Shown piece after piece: positions 43,741 through 51,679 of a stretch of DNA of 64,000 nucleotides (positions are counted from its first letter, which is position 1; the number at the start of each line of letters is the position of its first letter). The notes beneath the pieces were generated by a model. That model made no database searches, was not told where the DNA came from, and saw only the letters and a program-made list of their open reading frames with translations. Made by a program: the position numbers and the translations under genes. This stretch comes from PLA3 sp964592235 (GTDB lineage: Bacteria; Planctomycetota; Phycisphaerae; UBA1845; UTPLA1), in contig CAZQCF010000002.1 of assembly GCA_964592235.1 (NCBI GenBank), positions 62,001-126,000 on the forward strand, given 5' to 3'.

Positions 43741-44052
43741 TTAGAACAGGTCGATGTGCGAATTCACATCCAGCACGACGACCGCCTTCTTCCAATGCCG
43801 CGTCAGACCCATCTTGAACTTGTATCGCCGGCGCTTGCCGGGATGGTTGCTCGTGCGAACCGTCGACACTTTCACGTTGTAGATCTTCTCAACCGCCGTG
43901 CGAATCTGCTGCTTGTTCGCCTCGGGGTGCACCTCAAACGTGTACGAGCCGCCGCGACCGGGCCGCGATCGCGTCGCCGTGTGCGACAGCTTGGTCTGGT
44001 GCATGCCCTTCTCGGTGACCAGCGGTCGCTTGATGATCTGATAGATATCCAT
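43741..44052 (-). CDS. rplW: 50S ribosomal protein L23 (uL23)
   Basis: The 103-residue protein has the signature VHPEANKQQIRTAVEKIYNVKVSTVRT. The rplD stop is 7 nt upstream. It forms the exit-tunnel docking site for trigger factor and SRP. Confidence 0.95.
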   Translation of the reverse strand: MDIYQIIKRPLVTEKGMHQTKLSHTATRSRPGRGGSYTFEVHPEANKQQIRTAVEKIYNVKVSTVRTSNHPGKRRRYKFKMGLTRHWKKAVVVLDVNSHIDLF

Positions 44053-44059
44053 GCCTCAC

Positions 44060-44707
44060 CTATGCCTTCGCCGGTCGGCCCGCCGTCTGCGGGTCCTTTG
44101 TGATCGCGCCAAACGCCTCGGGCGTGAAGATCAGCATGCGCGCCCGGAGAATGTCATACGCATTCGCGTCCCACACCAGCTTCACGCCGAAATTCGGAAT
44201 GTTTCGCGACGACAGCCGCACGTTCGGGTCTTCCGTCGTCACGGTCAGCAGCGCGCCACGATCCGCCTTGATGGCCTTCAGCATGCCGGCCATCTGCTTG
44301 GTCTTGGGCCCGGCCAGCTTCAAGTCCTTCAGAATCACCGCCGCCCCTGTCCTGGCCTTGGCCAGCACCGCGCTGTTCCGCGCGAGTTGTCGCATCTGCT
44401 GCGGCAGCTTCTGCGAGAAGTCGCGGTTGATCTTCGCGAAGGCATGGCCGCCGCCGACGCGGACCGGCGTGCGCACGTTGCCGGCGCGGGCGTTGCCCGT
44501 GCCCTTCTGGCGATACAGCTTGCGCGTTGAGCCGTCGACCATGCCGCGGCTGCGGGTCTGAACCGTGCCCTGGCGCTGGTTGTTGCGATAGGCCACGACC
44601 GCCTGCTTGAGCAGCGCCGTGCGAACGCGGCCGCCCAGCACCGCCGGGTCCAGCTTCTCGCTGCCGACCTTCTCGCCCTTCATGTTGAAGACTGGTATCT
44701 CAATCAT
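44060..44707 (-). CDS. rplD: 50S ribosomal protein L4 (uL4)
   Basis: The 215-residue protein has the tunnel-lining loop RSRGMVDGSTRKLYRQKGTGNARAGNVRTP and the globular domain DLKLAGPKTKQMAGMLKAI. In E. coli L4 also represses its own operon; here a terminator-like hairpin lies just upstream of this gene. Confidence 0.96.
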   Translation of the reverse strand: MIEIPVFNMKGEKVGSEKLDPAVLGGRVRTALLKQAVVAYRNNQRQGTVQTRSRGMVDGSTRKLYRQKGTGNARAGNVRTPVRVGGGHAFAKINRDFSQKLPQQMRQLARNSAVLAKARTGAAVILKDLKLAGPKTKQMAGMLKAIKADRGALLTVTTEDPNVRLSSRNIPNFGVKLVWDANAYDILRARMLIFTPEAFGAITKDPQTAGRPAKA

Positions 44708-44763
44708 GTCCTTACCGTCTCAATCGCGCGTCTGATTCGCGCTCGCTCGATCGCGTCATCCAT

Positions 44764-44789
44764 CAAACAAAAAGGGCCGCCGCGGCCGG
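44764..44789 (-). terminator. terminator-like hairpin between rplC and rplD
   Basis: On the minus strand GGCCG, loop CGG and CGGCC form a 5-bp GC stem, followed by CTTTTTGTTTG. It lies in the unusually long 105-nt rplC-rplD gap. The short stem suggests partial termination or attenuation rather than an operon end. Confidence 0.55.
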
Positions 44790-44812
44790 ATGCCGCCTGC
44801 GACCCGTCGTGC

Positions 44813-45463
44813 CTATCCCCTTGTCTTCGCCTTACAGACCAGTACGTATCCACCCTTCGGACCCGGAACCGCGCCCTTGATCAGCAGCAGGTTTCGATCC
44901 TTGTCGATCGAAACGAGACGCTGATTGCGGACCGTGCATCGCTCGTGGCCCATGTGACCGGCCATCTTCTTGCCCTTCTTCACGCAGCGGCCGAATCCGC
45001 GGTTGCCCTGCGCGCCGATGCCGCCCGCCGATCGGTGCTTGCGCTCGACGCCGTGCGAGGCTTCCTGACCGGCGAAGTGGTGCCGCTTCATGACACCCTG
45101 AAAACCCTTGCCGATCGACGTGCCGACGACGTCCACAAACTTGATCTCCTGCTCGGCGAACAGTTCGACCGTCACCACGTCGCCGGGGTTCTTGTCGGTC
45201 GCCTCGGTCAGGCGAATCTCCCTCACGAAGCGCTGCGGCTTCGATGAGGCCTTGCTCGCGTGACCGATCTGCGGAAGCGTCGCGCGGCTGGCTTTGACCT
45301 GTTCGTAGCCGAGCTGCACGGCTTCGTAGCCGTCGGTCTCTTTCTTCTTGATCTGAAGAATGGGACAAGGCCCGGCCTGCACGATCGTGACGGGGACCGA
45401 TGCCCCCGCCTCGTCGAAGATGCGGGTCATGCCGATTTTTTTGCCAAGGATGGCGGCTCTCAT
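44813..45463 (-). CDS. rplC: 50S ribosomal protein L3 (uL3)
   Basis: The 216-residue protein starts MRAAILGKKIGMTRIF and has GTSIGKGFQGVMKRHHFAGQEASHG and HMGHERCTVRNQ. The ATG at 45463 is chosen by family; the 154-nt gap to rpsJ upstream holds no gene. Confidence 0.96.
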   Translation of the reverse strand: MRAAILGKKIGMTRIFDEAGASVPVTIVQAGPCPILQIKKKETDGYEAVQLGYEQVKASRATLPQIGHASKASSKPQRFVREIRLTEATDKNPGDVVTVELFAEQEIKFVDVVGTSIGKGFQGVMKRHHFAGQEASHGVERKHRSAGGIGAQGNRGFGRCVKKGKKMAGHMGHERCTVRNQRLVSIDKDRNLLLIKGAVPGPKGGYVLVCKAKTRG

Positions 45464-45617
45464 AGGGCACTTCCACCTGCGCCGAGACCTCACCGGTCCG
45501 GCGGTCCATACGACTTCTTCACGCGCGATGAAAGCTCACGCGTACGCTCGTCAAAAAAGGGTCTTTGAATGGATCAAAACAGAGGAACGGGCGACAGACG
45601 ACATCGCCGGTTCATGT

Positions 45618-45926
45618 CTAAGCTTTGATCTTCACAAAAACGCCCGCCGGCACCACAAGCCGGTTCAAAGCTTCTACTGTCCGCGCGGTCGGCTCGAAGA
45701 TGTCGATCACGCGCTTGTGCGTGCGCATCTCGAACTGCTCGCGGGACTTCTTGTCTACGTGCGGACTGCGCAGCACCGTGTAACGCTCGATCCGAGTCGG
45801 CAACGGAATCGGCCCCCGCACCCGCGCGTTGGTCCGCTTGGCGTGGTCCACAATCTCCCGCGCCGAAATATCCAGCGCGCTGTGATCGTACGCTTCCATC
45901 CGAATTCGAATCTTGTCTAACGCCAC
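45618..45926 (-). CDS. rpsJ: 30S ribosomal protein S10 (uS10)
   Basis: The 102-residue protein is recognised by KIRIRMEAYDHSALD, RGPIPLPTRIERYTVLRSPHVDKKSREQFE and IDIFEPTARTVEALNRL. A GTG start at 45926 has AAGGA 6 nt upstream. It is the first gene after the S10 promoter; NusE activity in antitermination is the family's second role. Confidence 0.97.
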   Translation of the reverse strand: MALDKIRIRMEAYDHSALDISAREIVDHAKRTNARVRGPIPLPTRIERYTVLRSPHVDKKSREQFEMRTHKRVIDIFEPTARTVEALNRLVVPAGVFVKIKA

Positions 45927-45991
45927 CGCTTGTCCTTCTTAGTACTGATACCAGCCTCGGTTACGCTTTTTGCGCGTACCGTAGCCCAGCA

Positions 45992-46019
45992 ATGGTAATG
46001 ATCTTCACCGGGTTGTCAA
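45992..46019 (-). promoter_or_regulatory. S10-operon promoter upstream of rpsJ
   Basis: On the minus strand a perfect -35 box TTGACA (46019-46014) is followed, after 16 nt, by TACCAT (45997-45992). The predicted start near 45985 gives a leader of about 58 nt before the rpsJ GTG. Confidence 0.65.
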
Positions 46020-46160
46020 CAGGAAAGATTCGCTGGCTAACGACACCAGCCCCGCACCCCTGCCATTGGCCACAAGCCCTTGCAAAACAATAAGTTACAG
46101 CCGAGACTTTTTTGATGAGTTATGCTCCATTCCGTTGAAGGCTGGACGCCGCCGACCATG

Positions 46161-46192
46161 CCCCACCGAATGATTGGTGGGCAATGCCCACC
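46161..46192. repeat. REP-like inverted repeats downstream of fusA
   Basis: GGTGGGC (46176-46182) pairs with GCCCACC (46186-46192) across AAT. It can instead pair through GGTGGG with CCCACC at 46162-46167. The two hairpins exclude each other. There is no U-tract, so it resembles a REP-type 3' stabiliser rather than a rho-independent terminator. Confidence 0.6.
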
Positions 46193-46236
46193 CAGCGCGG
46201 TCATTGCTTGAAGCCGCAAGTGTACGGCGGCTCGGA

Positions 46237-48351
46237 TTAGACGTAGCCGTGCTTCCGGAGCAATTCTGTCTGCAGATTCTCCGGCATCGCTTCATACGTC
46301 AGCGGCTCCATCGACCAGCTCGCCCGGCCCTGCGTCAGCGTTCGCACGCGCGTCGAATACTGGAACATCTCCGCCAGCGGCACGCGCGCGTGGATCACGC
46401 GGTCGCGCCCGCGGATCTCGGTGTCCTCGATCATGCCGCGCCGGGCCGACAAGTCGCCGCTGACCGGGCCGAAGTAATCGTCCGGCACCGTCACGATCAG
46501 CTTCATGATCGGCTCGAGCATCACCGGTCCCGCATGTCGACAGGCTTCTTCAAAGGCCAGCCGCCCGGCGCTCTCAAACGCCAGGTCCGAGCTGTCCACC
46601 TCGTGCTCCTGGCCGTCGAGCAGCGTCGCACGCACGTTGAGAATCTCGTACCCCGCCAGCACGCCCATCGGCAGGCAGTCGCGCACGCCGCGCTCCACCG
46701 CCTGCACGTACTCGTACTTGATCTTCCCCCCGCTGATCTCATTGAAAAACTCAAATTGCTCGCCGCCCTTGTCCGGCGTGAATGGCTCGACGCGCAGCTT
46801 CACCACCGCGTATTGCCCGTGACCGCCGGTCTGGCGAATGAACCGCCCCTCGGCCTCGGCGCGCTTCGTGATCGCCTCACGATAGGCCACGAGCGGCTGC
46901 CCCACGCGCACCGGCACCTTGAAATCCTTCTCCAATTTGTACGTCAACACTTCGAGGTGAAGCTCGCCCATGCCCGAGATCAGCGTCTGGCCCGTCTCGG
47001 GGTTGTAGTAATGCTTGAACGTCGGGTCCTGCCGCGCCATCTTGCCGAGCGTTTCGAGCAGCAGTTCCTTGTCCTTCGTGTTCTTCGGTTCGACTGACAC
47101 GCTGATGACCGGCGTGGGGAATTCAATGCGCTCCAGCACGATCGGATCGCGCGTCTCGCAGAGCGTATGCCCCGTCAGCGCGCTCTTCAGCCCCACCACC
47201 GCGACGATATCGCCCGGTCCGGCCTCGTCGATCTGCTCGCGCCGCTTGGCGAACATGCGGAACATGCGGCTGACGTTTTCCTTCTCGCCGGTGTTGGCGT
47301 TCAGGACGCGCGAGCCGCCCTTGAACACGCCGGAGTACACACGCACGTAGTGCAGGTCCATCGGCTTTTCGGCCACGATCTTGAACACCAGGGCGCTCAT
47401 CGGCTCGTCGCGCCGCGGCGAGCGATGAATCGGCGTGTGATCCTTCAGCGATGGGAACCCCTCGACCGGCGGCCGATCCAGCGGCGACGGCAGAAAGTCC
47501 ACCACGCCGTCGAGCATCTTCTGAACGCCCATGTTCTTCAGCGACGACCCGCAAAAGATCGGATTGGCCTTCAATGCCAGGGTGCCCTTGCGCAGGGCGG
47601 CACGAATCTCGGCCGGCTCAAGCGGCTGGCTTTCGAGGTACTTGTGCATCAGTTCGTCGTCCAGCTCGGCGGCCTTTTCTTCCAGGTTGTGCCGCCAGTG
47701 CTTCGCCTCGTCAGCCATCCCGGCGGGGATCTCAAACGCCTCGACCGTCGCCCCCTGCTGCCCCGTGAAGCGATAGGCCTTCATCTCGACAAGATCAACG
47801 ATGCCGGAGAACGTTCCCTCGGCCCCGATGGGAATCTGTACGGGAATGGGATGAGAGTCGAGCCGCTCGGTGATGGACGCCACCGAGGCGAAGAAATCGG
47901 CCCCGATCTTGTCCATCTTGTTGAGAAAACAGATGCGCGGGACCTTGTATTTCGACGCCTGTCGCCAGACGGTCTCCGACTGCGCCTCGACCCCTTCCTT
48001 GGAATCAAATACCACCACCGCGCCGTCCAGCACGCGCAGGCTGCGCTCCACTTCGGCGGTGAAATCGACGTGGCCCGGCGTGTCGATGAGATTGATCGCG
48101 TGGTCGCGCCACGAAAGCGTCACCGCGGCGCTGAAGATCGTGATGCCTCGCTGCTGCTCCTGCTCGTCGAAGTCAGTCGTCGTCGTGCCGTCGTCCACTT
48201 CGCCGATCTTGTGGGTCCGGCCTGCGTAATACAGCACGCGTTCTGTCGTCGTCGTCTTGCCGGCATCGATGTGCGCGGCGATCCCGATGTTCCGCACCTT
48301 CGCCAGGCGCGGGTCGCTGGTACGGCCTTCCTCCGATGACTTTCCGCTCAA
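46237..48351 (-). CDS. fusA: translation elongation factor G
   Basis: The 704-residue GTPase translocates tRNA and mRNA on the ribosome. G1 AHIDAGKTTTTERVLYY, G2 RGITIFSAAVT, G3 DTPGHVDF and G4 NKMD are intact. Domain IV has the QTGGHGQYAVVKL segment and domain V the LSARRGMIEDTE region. The likely start is a TTG at 48351, as no in-frame ATG or GTG gives the family N-terminus. It is separated from rpsJ by 310 nt, without tuf, rpsL or rpsG. Confidence 0.95.
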   Translation of the reverse strand: MSGKSSEEGRTSDPRLAKVRNIGIAAHIDAGKTTTTERVLYYAGRTHKIGEVDDGTTTTDFDEQEQQRGITIFSAAVTLSWRDHAINLIDTPGHVDFTAEVERSLRVLDGAVVVFDSKEGVEAQSETVWRQASKYKVPRICFLNKMDKIGADFFASVASITERLDSHPIPVQIPIGAEGTFSGIVDLVEMKAYRFTGQQGATVEAFEIPAGMADEAKHWRHNLEEKAAELDDELMHKYLESQPLEPAEIRAALRKGTLALKANPIFCGSSLKNMGVQKMLDGVVDFLPSPLDRPPVEGFPSLKDHTPIHRSPRRDEPMSALVFKIVAEKPMDLHYVRVYSGVFKGGSRVLNANTGEKENVSRMFRMFAKRREQIDEAGPGDIVAVVGLKSALTGHTLCETRDPIVLERIEFPTPVISVSVEPKNTKDKELLLETLGKMARQDPTFKHYYNPETGQTLISGMGELHLEVLTYKLEKDFKVPVRVGQPLVAYREAITKRAEAEGRFIRQTGGHGQYAVVKLRVEPFTPDKGGEQFEFFNEISGGKIKYEYVQAVERGVRDCLPMGVLAGYEILNVRATLLDGQEHEVDSSDLAFESAGRLAFEEACRHAGPVMLEPIMKLIVTVPDDYFGPVSGDLSARRGMIEDTEIRGRDRVIHARVPLAEMFQYSTRVRTLTQGRASWSMEPLTYEAMPENLQTELLRKHGYV

Positions 48352-48361
48352 GGGGCACCAT

Positions 48362-48378
48362 CCGTTTCGATGAAACGG
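48362..48378. promoter_or_regulatory. inverted repeat at the fusA transcription start
   Basis: CCGTTTC (48362-48368) and GAAACGG (48372-48378) form a perfect 7-bp inverted repeat with a 3-nt centre. It spans the predicted fusA transcription start and leader, so it could be an operator or an mRNA hairpin that affects the TTG start. Confidence 0.45.
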
Positions 48379-48381
48379 GGA

Positions 48382-48410
48382 AATATAAGCGGACGGCGGA
48401 CACGGCGCAA
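48382..48410 (-). promoter_or_regulatory. fusA promoter
   Basis: On the minus strand TTGCGC (48410-48405) and TATATT (48387-48382) are separated by 17 nt, 31 nt upstream of the TTG start. The -10 box fits well and the -35 box partly. Confidence 0.6.
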
Positions 48411-48460
48411 GCGGGGCGAGCCATCCAAGAAACCGATTGTGCGAGCATTCGCTTCATCGT

Positions 48461-48494
48461 GGCCGCCAGAGCCCGCGGTCATGCCACCCGATCT
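48461..48494. repeat. dispersed intergenic repeat, copy A
   Basis: The segment reads GGCCGCCAGAGCCCGCGGTC and continues with ATGCCACCCGATCT. It matches copy B at 51139-51170 with about 3 differences over 32 bases. It lies in the gap between divergent fusA and the ABC ATPase gene. Confidence 0.6.
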
Positions 48495-48600
48495 CGGTCA
48501 TTCCCTTCGCCCTTTGGCAATTCTGCCCTCTTGCACCGGCGAATGCCTTCGATGGACCAACCGCAGCACCCCGGCCGATACCAACATAGCAGAGCACCAA

Positions 48601-49884
48601 ATGGGAGAATTCCGCGCCCGCATGACCGCCGCCATCCGCGTCAATCACGTCAGCAAACGATTCCGCCGCGGCGAGTCGATGGATTCGCTGCGCGATGTGG
48701 TGGCGCGGGCGCTGCGGCGCTGGCGCCATCGACCGACTGATGCGCCGGCCCGCGAGTCAAAGCACGATTTCTGGGCGGTCGACGATGTGTCTCTTGAAGT
48801 TGCCCCAGGAGAAGCCTTCGGCGTCATCGGACCGAACGGCGCGGGCAAGAGCACGCTACTCAAGCTGCTCGCCGGCATCATGCCGCCGACGCGCGGCTCG
48901 ATCGAGCTTGCCGGGCGCGTCTCGGCCCTGATTGAACTGGGCGCTGGCTTTCACGGCGATCTGACCGGCCGTGAAAATATTTACCTGAATGCAAGCATCC
49001 TTGGTCTATCGCGCCGCGAAACGGCGGCGCGGTTCGACGACATCGTCGCCTTCGCGGGGATCGGCGAGTTTCTGGATACGCCCGTCAAGCGCTACAGCAG
49101 TGGAATGCACGCGCGGCTGGGGTTCGCGGTCGCGGCGCACGTCGAGCCGCAGGTCCTGCTGGTGGACGAAGTGCTGTCGGTCGGCGATCGGGCGTTTCGC
49201 GCGCGGTGCATGGACAAGATGGGCGAGTTTCTCCGAAACGGCGTTGCGATCGTTTTTGTTTCACACGATCTCGGCGCGGTGCAGCGATTCTGCAATCGTG
49301 CCATGGTCATGTCCCATGGCCGCTCAACCTTCATCGGGCCGGCCGTTCGCGCCGTCGGCCATTACTGGGACGTCTCCGGCGAGGCGACGCCCCACGTTGC
49401 GGCCCCCGGCGCGGGCGCGCAGATTCGCAACATGCGACTGAATGGGTGCGAGCCGGGCGAGTCGGCCGTTTTCCATCCTGGCGATGCACTTCGTTTTGAA
49501 TTCGATGTCGCCTATTCAATTGAATTGACCAATCCCTCCTACGGTCTGTCGCTCATTCGTCTTGATGATCAGGTGGTGGTGTTTGAAACAAGCAGCTCGC
49601 GTATGAACGCCGCGGCGCCGTCCGCACGACCCGGCGAATCACATCACGTCTGCTATGAGTTTCTCGCGAACGTCGTCCCCGGGGCGTATGCCATCGGCCT
49701 GCACGTGCGCGAAGCGACCGGTTCACGTTATGCCGCGTACGAAACCCATGCGGCGCGCATCGTCATCGACGGCGAAGCGATCTCGGGCGGACCGGTTCAT
49801 GTCGCCCCGCGTGTTGCGATCGCGCGGGTACACGCCGCGCCCCCTGCTTCGGTCCGCAATCCGCTCTGTGCCGGCGCGGTTTAG
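48601..49884 (+). CDS. ABC transporter ATPase for polysaccharide/O-antigen export (Wzt/TagH-like)
   Basis: The 427-residue protein has an ATPase domain with Walker A GPNGAGKST, signature YSSGMHARLGFAVAAH and Walker B VLLVDEVLSVGD, the pattern of the TagH/Wzt subfamily. The C-terminal half (about 255-400) is a beta-sandwich like the Wzt substrate-binding domain (LRFEFDVAYSIELTNPSYGL, VVPGAYAIGLHVREATG). Such pumps export lipid-linked glycans. No permease gene (Wzm/TagG) is nearby. The start is uncertain: ATG at 48601 or 48622. Confidence 0.88.
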   Translation: MGEFRARMTAAIRVNHVSKRFRRGESMDSLRDVVARALRRWRHRPTDAPARESKHDFWAVDDVSLEVAPGEAFGVIGPNGAGKSTLLKLLAGIMPPTRGSIELAGRVSALIELGAGFHGDLTGRENIYLNASILGLSRRETAARFDDIVAFAGIGEFLDTPVKRYSSGMHARLGFAVAAHVEPQVLLVDEVLSVGDRAFRARCMDKMGEFLRNGVAIVFVSHDLGAVQRFCNRAMVMSHGRSTFIGPAVRAVGHYWDVSGEATPHVAAPGAGAQIRNMRLNGCEPGESAVFHPGDALRFEFDVAYSIELTNPSYGLSLIRLDDQVVVFETSSSRMNAAAPSARPGESHHVCYEFLANVVPGAYAIGLHVREATGSRYAAYETHAARIVIDGEAISGGPVHVAPRVAIARVHAAPPASVRNPLCAGAV

Positions 49885-49905
49885 GTCGCCGGGCGCACCC
49901 ATTTC

Positions 49906-49934
49906 TTGACCCCTGCCGCCGGCGCGCTTATCTT
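49906..49934 (+). promoter_or_regulatory. promoter for the cyclophilin-FKBP gene
   Basis: TTGACC (49906-49911) and TATCTT (49929-49934) are 17 nt apart. The -35 box matches at 5 of 6 positions. The leader would be about 68 nt. Confidence 0.6.
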
Positions 49935-50008
49935 CCCGCATTGGTCGTTCCGGGGCGCCGAGGCGTTCTTGGCGAAGCGGCGCGACAAAATCTACGTGAG
50001 TCAATCGA

Positions 50009-51118
50009 ATGTCCGCTTCATCGCTCGTACGCGTCCTGGGAATTTCCTTCATTCTGATGTCCAGCGTCTGCGCCATGGCAGACGATAAGAAGCCGGCCGA
50101 CGCTGGCGCGACCCCCGCCGGAGAAGACAAAGTGAAGATCGCCGATCGTGACTACGTAAAGCTCGCCACGACGATGGGCGACATTTACATTGAATTGGAT
50201 CGCTTCCACGCGCCGATCTCCACGCAGAACTTTCTCGATTACGTCGAAAGCGAACACTACAACGGCACGATCTTCCACCGCGTCATCAGTGGCTTCATGA
50301 TCCAGGGCGGCGGCTTTGAAAAAGACATGAAGCAGAAAACCACCCGCGCCGGCATCAAGAACGAATGGCGCAACGGCCTGACGAATAAGCGAGGCACAAT
50401 CGCGATGGCGCGCCTCGGCAACCAGCCCGACTCCGCCACGTCGCAGTTCTTTATCAACGTCGTGGACAACGACGCCTTGAACATGCCGCGCGACGGCGCC
50501 GCCTACGCCGTCTTCGGAAAAGTCATCAAGGGCATGGACGTGGTCGATCGCATCAAGGCCGTGCCCGTGCATGATCTGGGCGGGCACCAGAACGTGCCGG
50601 TCGAACCGATAGTCATCACCAAGGCGACGCGTCTTAATCCGAAAGACGACGAAATCAAGGCCGAGATCGCCAAGGAGCGGCTGGCCGAGGAGCAGGAAGC
50701 CAAGCGCCTCGAAGAGGCTGCGAAAAAGGCCTGGGACGACGGCATGAACGTCGTGCGAAAGCAGGGTGGAGACCCGGACAAGGGGACCAAGTCCGCGTCG
50801 GGCCTGTGGATGTACGACGTGCAGGTCGGCACGGGCGCCACGCCGGTGATCAGCGATCGCGTCAAGGTTCATTGCACCGGTTGGCTGGTGGATGGCAAAA
50901 AGTTCTACTCCACGCGCGATCAGGGCGAGCCGTTGGTCCATCCCGTGAACCAATTCATCAAGGGCTGGACCGAGGGGTTGATGACTATGAAGGTCGGCGG
51001 CAAGCGGATGTTCCTGATTCCGCCGGACCTGGGCTACGGCGCGCGGGGCATGCCGCCGGCCATTCCGGCGAATGCGACGCTTGTCTTCGAAATGGAACTG
51101 CTGGATATCGTCAAGTAG
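50009..51118 (+). CDS. exported cyclophilin-FKBP fusion (dual-family peptidyl-prolyl isomerase)
   Basis: The 369-residue protein has a signal peptide (cleavage likely after CAMA at 24), a cyclophilin domain at about 46-213 with the active-site set FHRVISGFMIQGG (R91, F96, Q99) and SQFFINVVDN, a charged helical linker at 214-258, and an FKBP domain at about 263-369. In the FKBP part the residues equal to human FKBP12 Y26 and D37 are C289 (VHCTG) and Y300 (KKFYS), while R303 and W320 remain. The first domain should be active; the second may bind rather than catalyse. A canonical stand-alone FKBP gene lies downstream. Confidence 0.9.
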   Translation: MSASSLVRVLGISFILMSSVCAMADDKKPADAGATPAGEDKVKIADRDYVKLATTMGDIYIELDRFHAPISTQNFLDYVESEHYNGTIFHRVISGFMIQGGGFEKDMKQKTTRAGIKNEWRNGLTNKRGTIAMARLGNQPDSATSQFFINVVDNDALNMPRDGAAYAVFGKVIKGMDVVDRIKAVPVHDLGGHQNVPVEPIVITKATRLNPKDDEIKAEIAKERLAEEQEAKRLEEAAKKAWDDGMNVVRKQGGDPDKGTKSASGLWMYDVQVGTGATPVISDRVKVHCTGWLVDGKKFYSTRDQGEPLVHPVNQFIKGWTEGLMTMKVGGKRMFLIPPDLGYGARGMPPAIPANATLVFEMELLDIVK

Positions 51119-51138
51119 GCGAGGCGGTCTTCGAACAT

Positions 51139-51208
51139 GGCCGCCAAAGGCCGCGGCCATGCCACCCGATCGGAGCAATGCCACCCGATCGGAGCCATGC
51201 CACTCGGA
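51139..51208. repeat. dispersed intergenic repeat copy B with a 19-bp tandem array
   Basis: GGCCGCCAAAGGCCGCGGCC at 51139-51158 opens copy B of the repeat seen at 48461. Its 3' part begins an array of CCATGCCACCCGATCGGAG: 51157-51175, 51176-51194 (one mismatch), and a partial third unit at 51195-51208. It fills the gap between the two isomerase genes. Confidence 0.75.
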
Positions 51209-51274
51209 CGCGGCGCTGCCGCGGCGGCCGCTGACACGCGAATTTGCACTCTAAATCATTGAAAGGACGCCGCC

Positions 51275-51667
51275 ATGAGCGCGCTGGAACAAGCTAAGAC
51301 GTTCGCGGAATCGAAAGGCGCTGATCTTTCCAAAGCGATGACCAGCCGGACGGGGCTCTGTCACATCGACGTGACCGAAGGCGCCGGCCCGTCTCCCAAG
51401 CCGACCGACAAGGTCACGGTGCACTACACCGGCTGGCTGCCCGACGGGAAGAAGTTCGACTCGTCGCGCGATCGCGGTCAGCCCGCCGCTTTCGGCCTGA
51501 ACCAAGTCATCTCCGGCTGGACCGAGGGCGTCGGCTCGATGAAGGTCGGCGGTCGGCGCATGCTCATCATCCCGCCCGACCTGGGCTACGGCGCAGCCGG
51601 AGCCGGCGGCGTCATCCCGCCGAACGCTACACTTGTCTTTGAGGTAGAACTGCTGAAGATCGGCTGA
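51275..51667 (+). CDS. FKBP-type peptidyl-prolyl isomerase
   Basis: The 130-residue single-domain FKBP has intact catalytic residues: Y51 in VHYTGWL, D62 in KKFDSSRDRG, W in ISGWTEG and the DLGYGAAG loop. There is no signal peptide, so it is probably cytoplasmic. AAAGGA lies 7 nt before the ATG. It differs from the neighbouring fusion protein in keeping the canonical active site. Confidence 0.93.
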   Translation: MSALEQAKTFAESKGADLSKAMTSRTGLCHIDVTEGAGPSPKPTDKVTVHYTGWLPDGKKFDSSRDRGQPAAFGLNQVISGWTEGVGSMKVGGRRMLIIPPDLGYGAAGAGGVIPPNATLVFEVELLKIG

Positions 51668-51679
51668 CGCGACCCTGCT

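Larger units (their letters stand above)
45927..46236. other. fusA-rpsJ intergenic region (310 bp)
   Basis: No gene is seen here; tuf, often found at this place, is absent. The region holds the S10-operon promoter on its rpsJ side and a set of overlapping hairpins on its fusA side. Short open frames across the hairpins have no ribosome-binding site and are not called. Confidence 0.8.

Noticed and set aside
46037..46295. Short frames containing a VGNAHP-like peptide behind fusA
   Set aside because: They simply translate the GGTGGGC/GCCCACC inverted repeat; no start site or ribosome-binding site supports them.
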